This document shows, piece by piece, positions 59,947-64,000 of a stretch of 64,000 bases of DNA (positions are counted from its first letter, which is position 1; each line of letters starts with the position of its first letter). The stretch covers positions 60,390,927-60,454,926 of the forward strand of contig JAAONU010000001.1 in NCBI GenBank assembly GCA_012932295.1. The letters are read 5' to 3'. This stretch comes from Cyclina sinensis. Lineage: Eukaryota; Mollusca; Bivalvia; Venerida; Veneridae. The notes below the pieces were generated by a model. The model saw only the letters and a list, made by a program, of their open reading frames with translations. It was not told where the DNA came from and searched no databases. The translations under genes were made by a program, and so were the position numbers.

Positions 59947-60720
59947 TTATGTTAATAGTCTCCGTCCGTCCTTCCGTCCCACATTTTTGTCCGGAGCATA
60001 ACTGGAAAAGTATTTAGACAACAACTTGAAACTTCATAGATGGATATATATCATTTTGGAGAAGTGCAGTGCACAAGAATGATAACTATACCTTTCATAA
60101 TTCCTTTGTTATTTTTCATGCATAATTGTTGTACGGAGCATAACTCGAAAAGTATTTAAGGTATCAACTTGAACCTGCATAGGTGGATACATCTCATTGT
60201 GGAGGAGTGCAATACACAAGAATGATAACTCTACACTTCATTTATTTTAGTTATTTCCCTTTGTTATTTTTCATTCATATTTTTTGTCCAGAGCATAACT
60301 GGAAAAGTATTTGAGATATCAACTTGAAACTTCATAGGTGATACATCTAATTGAGGAGGAGTGTCCTGTACAAGAAAGATAACTCTACCCTTCATAGTTT
60401 TTGAGTAATTGCCTTTTTTCATGCTTATTTTTTGTCCAGAGCGTAACTGGAAAAGTGTTTTAGATATTAACTTGAAACTTAATAGGATATATTTCATTTA
60501 AGAGGAGTGTAGAGCACAAGGTTGGTGACCTTACCTTTTATTATTTTTATGTTATTGCGATTTATTATATTTCATGCTTATTTTTTGTTCGTACATTAAC
60601 TCGAAAAGTGTTTGAGATATCAAGTTGAAACTTCATACGTTAATATATCCAATTGGGGAAGAGTGCTGTGCACAAGAATGATAACTAAGCAAACACATTC
60701 GACAGGGGATGGCCATGTCA
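59923..60720 (+). repeat. Hairpin-headed tandem-repeat block
   Basis: Begins with a GC-rich hairpin, then tccgtccgtccttccgtccc, then about five units of 130-170 bp. Units share 'gtccggagcataactggaaa', 'agtatttgagatatcaactt', 'gaaacttcataggtg' and 'cacaagaatgataactctac'. It ends gatggccatgtcaacatggc. Same family as 45.57-46.55 kb. The 77-codon minus-strand frame inside is a repeat artefact. Confidence 0.8.
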
Positions 60721-61499
60721 ACATGGCTCTTGTTTTTGTTTAAGTTTCGCAATCGTAGTGTAATAATTGGTAGGTTAGTTCGAATTTATCTACATTGATT
60801 GCAGCGAAAATCCTTGCATCTAATTTGAACAACTTTTAATGGAAGCTTTCTAGAGTTCTGGCAGAATTTATATAAGCGACCTGCAGCGAAGGGAGTCACT
60901 TTTAGATTAAAATTCCTTGGGAAAATGTGTCATGATGACCCTATATCGCCCACCTGAATACTATTGCTCTAAACAGCAAGGCCAACATTCAACTAAAGTA
61001 AACTATACTCGGACAACCAATTGTTTACTTAATGGTAAGTTCTTTACCTGGATCCTGTCTTCTATCACCTGACTAGATTTTATAATGTGTGTTTATTTTT
61101 TGGATTGAAACTGCGCCAATTTTGAATTTCTTATCTGTAACTTAAGCAAGAAATTAAGTCTGAAGGTCAAGGTCAATCACGTAAAAACTTAAATTTTAAA
61201 CGATACATATGGTCCAAATTTTATGGAAATAGCGCCAAAAATATAAAGAAGGCTAATAGGGTGTGGTCGCCTTCAGACAAAAATGAAATGTGCATGCAGA
61301 ACTATACATGTAGTTCAAATTTAAATGATGCAGCTTTAAAACAAGGAAGTAGGTATAGGTAAAGTTCATGCAATGCTAAAGTTGAAATCTAAGTGCAAAC
61401 AACTTAGCACTGTACAAAGTACATATTGTCCAAATTCCATAATTTCAAGTTAAATATATGAACATGAAGGTTCCTGAAGGTTAGCATATTTTTAGTTTT
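60721..61499. other. No gene seen
   Basis: AT-rich spacer between two tandem-repeat blocks, with a few scattered phrases such as 'gaaggtcaaggtcaatcacg' that are related to the repeats. Confidence 0.5.
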
Positions 61500-63410
61500 T
61501 CCCTGCAATCTATATAAAACTATTGACCACTTGATTGGGTTCACTTTCGTCCCCTGGACTATGATTTGAACAGCTTTGGTACAGATCGACCAGACAATGA
61601 TACATGCAAAATGGGCCTTACAGAATTTTTTTTAAGACTGCTAAATTAGTTACCTCAACAGTGGTAGTCTCTTTTGGCACTAGGGCCATGATTTGAATAG
61701 CTTAGGTACTTAAGCACTAAAAATGCTACACACATAATTTCTGTGCCTTACAGTTTCAGAGGAGGTTATTTTTCTAAAATCCTAAAGAAGTTAAGATGGG
61801 CCAGTTTTGACCCTAGGACATTCATTGGTAAAAGTTTTGTAGGGGACCACAAAATGCCACACACGAATCTAAACTCTAGGCTGTGTTGTTGGGTTTTTTT
61901 TTCAATGATTTTTTTTTTAATAAATTTTCCTGTTTCCCCAAAAATGATAGGGTTCTTTTACTGAGTAAGGACAATCATCCAATGAAATTTGAAGGCTCTG
62001 GGTAATTTTAATGGTACTCCAGAGCAGAAACAGTTTTCACTCTTGAGGTCCCTGTGAACTTAACCTTTGACCTATGGACCCTAAAAAACAATAGGGTTCT
62101 TCTAATACAATCATCCAATAAAGTTTGAAGGCTCTCGGTGTAAAGGTACTACAGTTACTTTGCAGAAAAACTTTTCACTATACAGGTCCCTGTGACCTTG
62201 GCCTTTGACAAACTAGCCCCAAAAACAATATGGTTCTTCTATTTAGTAAAAGCAATCATCCTATGAAGTTTGAAGGCTCTGGGTAAAAAGGTACTCCTGT
62301 TATTTAGTGGAAACGGTTTACACTCTAGAGGTCCCTCTGACCTTGACCTTTGACCTACTGACCAAAAAAAAAACAAAAGGTTTTTTTCTACTCAATAAGG
62401 GCAATAACCTTGTGAAGTTTGAAGGCCTTGGGTCAACTAATACTCAAGTTATTGAAAGGAAACACAGTGTGACAGACAGACACCCATGGACAGGGCAAAA
62501 CAATATGTCTTCATCAAGGAGACCTTGGTGTTTCAGAGCTGCAGATTTTTTAAGTTTTCTCTTTATAAGTCCTGGTGTAAATTCAAATGACTCCCCCCAC
62601 CCCTTGGTGGGACCAGTTTTGACCCCAGGGTCCTGATTTGAACAAACTTGTTTAAGGTCCACTAGACAATGCTGCACATCAAATATCTAAACTCTAGGCC
62701 TTGTGGTTTCTGACAAGATTTTTAAAGTTTTCCCTATATAACTCTTTGTAAACAAGTGACCCCCGGGAGGGGCCTATTTTGACCCAGTGGCTATGGTTTG
62801 AACAAGCTTAGTAGGGGTCCACTAGACAATGCTTCACACCAAATATCTAAACTCTAGGCCTTGCGGTTTCTGACAAGAAGATTTTTTAAAGTTTTCCCTA
62901 TATAACTCTATGTAAAACATGTGACCCCTGGGGCAGGGCCATTTTTGACCAAGGGGCCATAGTTTGAACAAACTTGGTAGAGGTCCACTAGACAATGCTG
63001 CACACCAAATATCTAAACTCTACGTCTTGTGGTTTCTGACTAGTAGATTTTTAAGATTTCCCTATGTAAAATCAACTGACCCCTGGGGTGGGATCAGTTT
63101 TGACCCCAGGGTCATAATTTGAACAAACTTGGTAGAGGACCACTAGATGATGCTCGATACCAAATATCTAAGCTCCAGGCTCCAACTTTTAAAATCTAAT
63201 TTTAGCTCCAGTGAACCAGAAATGCAATGGATCAGAACCATTTGAACAATCTTGGTAGAGCTTCATCCAAGGAACATCCCAGGCAAGTCTCATTAAATTT
63301 GGCCCATTGGTTTCAGAGATGTCGTTTGAAAGAAAAGTTGACAAACGGACGATGGACAAAGACTGATCAGAAAAGCTCACCCTGAGCACTTTGTGCTCAG
63401 GTGAGCTAAA
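61500..63410 (+). repeat. Long diverged tandem-repeat block, about ten units
   Basis: Units of about 120-190 bp share 'ccactagacaatgctgcaca', 'ccaaatatctaaactctagg', 'ttgtggtttctgacaagat' and 'ttttgaccccagggtcatga'. A central group (61980-62460) shares 'gaagtttgaaggctctgggt' and 'gaccttgacctttgacctac'. The block closes with a hairpin at 63374-63407. Frames of up to 109 codons within it are by-products. Confidence 0.8.
63374..63407. other. 15-bp hairpin closing the tandem-repeat block
   Basis: AGCTCACC(C)TGAGCAC pairs with GTGCTCAGGTGAGCT across a TTT loop, with one bulged C. The arms are otherwise fully complementary. It marks the end of the repeat block, as the GC hairpin marks the head of the 59.9-kb block. 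Confidence 0.92.
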
Positions 63411-64000
63411 AATTAAAAGTAAATGTCTGGCCAAAAGTGACCCATGGACTTATCTTGAACAGTATTGAACTTAATCGAGGTCCAATAACTGTTACACACA
63501 AAATTTCAGAGCTCTGACCCTGGTGTTTTTAGATTAAGATATTCAAGTAGCCATAGCAACCAGACTTCTACAGGGAATGGAATTCTTTGAACAACTTTGA
63601 TAAAGTTTTGTGTCAGGAACATCAATATGCTTTCAGAGGAGATTTTCGTTTTAAGTAATTGATGGAGGATGGTGAAAAAAGATTACAATTTACCCTTAGC
63701 CTGTGGCTCAAGTGACCAAAAAAAAGACAAGACATATTTTGTTAAGCAGAATTTATTTGACAACATGTATAGCTAGAAAAGTTAAGTAAATCTAAACCAA
63801 CTAGTGGTGTAAACAAAAACAAAATTTTGTTTAAAGCATAACAGTACAGACTAACATGAACACAAAACAGTTCCTTTACTTTTATTTATAAATAAAATTT
63901 AGTACACAAAGACTGTATCAAATATAATTTTGTCAGTCTAAACTGTTGAAATAAAAACAGCTTCATACAAGTTTTATTTTAATGCAACAATGCCACAAAT
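63411..64000. other. No gene seen at the right edge
   Basis: A diluted continuation of repeat-like phrases to about 63715, then AT-rich sequence with no supportable feature. Confidence 0.5.

Noticed and set aside
62307..62677. Overlapping 109- and 77-codon frames on opposite strands
   Set aside because: Both fall in the tandem-repeat block and have no recognisable domain.

Overview
This is an AT-rich piece of an animal nuclear genome, most likely a bivalve mollusc. The evidence is intron-exon structure with GT-AG splice sites, a tRNA-derived SINE ending in the tail ggcgttaaaccccaaatcaat (on the minus strand) that is common in bivalve DNA, several diverged tandem-repeat families of the 'calcium-style' molluscan kind (phrases such as aggtcaaggtcac), and many minisatellites. 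Species cannot be fixed from the sequence. There is no bacterial or phage content: no operons, no CRISPR array, no functional tRNA or rRNA gene.

Layout. 1-33 kb: no convincing protein-coding gene. It holds microsatellites, a 32-bp x 4 minisatellite, a SINE, a head-to-tail segmental duplication of about 6 kb (copy A about 12.09-17.98 kb, copy B about 17.98-24.59 kb), then three dense tandem arrays (24.6-25.6 kb, 30.4-30.7 kb, 30.8-31.9 kb). 33.2-41.7 kb: a dimeric 60-bp minisatellite split by a complete-length 7,863-bp Ty3/gypsy LTR retrotransposon (768-bp LTRs, 9 mismatches between them, 4-bp target duplication CAAT, tRNA-Leu-type primer site). Its gag-pol is broken by many stops and frameshifts, and after the integrase it carries an unusual zinc-finger plus acidic/basic tail.

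43.1-56.2 kb, minus strand: the one clear host gene, an SLC43-family (LAT3/LAT4/ENBT1-like) major-facilitator transporter. I could assemble ten coding exons with consistent phases and GT-AG introns into a predicted 529-residue protein, plus one in-phase 78-bp candidate alternative exon. The 7.2-kb intron of this gene contains a SINE-like segment, a diverged tandem-repeat block and a 2.8-kb foldback element with 478-bp terminal inverted repeats and a GTTTT target duplication. 56.2-64 kb: 5' flank of the transporter, then three blocks of molluscan tandem repeats, two of which are bounded by strong hairpins.

The most interesting items are the retrotransposon tail domain, the foldback element, the candidate alternative SLC43 exon, the conflict between near-identical LTRs and a wrecked coding region, and the 6-kb tandem duplication. 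I saw no evidence of a new multi-gene system.
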